Positions 63,993 to 64,000 of a stretch of DNA of 64,000 bases are shown one piece after another (the stretch's first letter is position 1; each line of letters begins with the position of its first letter). The notes under the pieces are model-generated. The model saw only the letters and a list, made by a program, of their open reading frames with translations. It had not been told where the DNA came from and did not search any database. This DNA is from Ostrinia nubilalis (taxonomy: Eukaryota; Arthropoda; Insecta; Lepidoptera; Crambidae). Location of the stretch: the NCBI RefSeq assembly GCF_963855985.1, contig NC_087118.1, forward strand, positions 62,001 through 126,000. Reading direction: 5' to 3'. The translations under genes were made by a program, and so were the position numbers.

Positions 63993-64000
63993 TTTTTACT

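Overview
The window looks like a gene-poor, AT-rich stretch of a lepidopteran (moth or butterfly) nuclear genome. I see no ordinary host gene. Nearly everything recognisable is a transposable element, many inserted inside one another. The lepidopteran call rests on the element repertoire: Helitron-like elements ending in GAAGTCGCGGGC...CTAG, a tRNA-type SINE, Pao-like LTR elements, piggyBac-like TTAA elements, and GT-AG introns inside DNA transposons.

Region 1 (about 263-20125) is one BEL/Pao LTR retrotransposon with a baculovirus-F-like envelope region. It has lost its 5' end and is split by at least eight later insertions. In order these are: a minus-strand non-LTR fragment; a long-TIR Tc1/mariner-type element that itself holds a non-LTR tail; a snap-back tRNA-derived SINE array; a 4.06-kb ISL2EU-type DNA transposon with a spliced THAP-DDE transposase and a SWIM-YqaJ nuclease; two TA-flanked elements; a 1.9-kb AT-flanked element; and a piggyBac-like element inside the 3' LTR. 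Region 2 (21310-22897) is an almost wholly palindromic foldback element.

Region 3 (23037-54374) is, by its 13-bp target-site duplication, a single RNase-H-bearing non-LTR retrotransposon on the minus strand whose parts are now spread over 31 kb. It was opened by a 5.43-kb Ty3/gypsy element with apparently identical 912-bp LTRs and no reverse transcriptase. It was also opened by a 17.99-kb Polinton/Maverick, and by a rearranged segment that replaced its endonuclease.

The Polinton (30242-48232, TSD GCTAGG) is the most notable system. Its left half carries uninterrupted frames for a packaging ATPase, a DUF8207-like protein, a chromodomain integrase, a PLA2-like protein, an adenovirus-type protease, minor and major capsid proteins and a conserved exonuclease-like protein, all on the plus strand and several overlapping by ATGA. 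Protein-primed-type DNA polymerase B and two spliced acidic nuclear-type genes lie on the minus strand. Together these form a virus-like set: replication (PolB), integration (integrase), packaging (ATPase), capsid (MCP, mCP) and maturation (protease). A heptamer A AAA AAC just before the stop of the PLA2 gene lies in the right register to shift ribosomes into the protease frame. The right third of the Polinton holds no obvious core gene and has collected a Helitron fragment, a piggyBac-like element with an RTE tail inside it, and a SINE.

Region 4 (54764-63992) holds two Helitron-like elements flanking a nearly complete non-LTR retrotransposon (57.8-61.7 kb) with one nonsense codon in ORF2. 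All calls come from reading the sequence by eye; no database search was possible.
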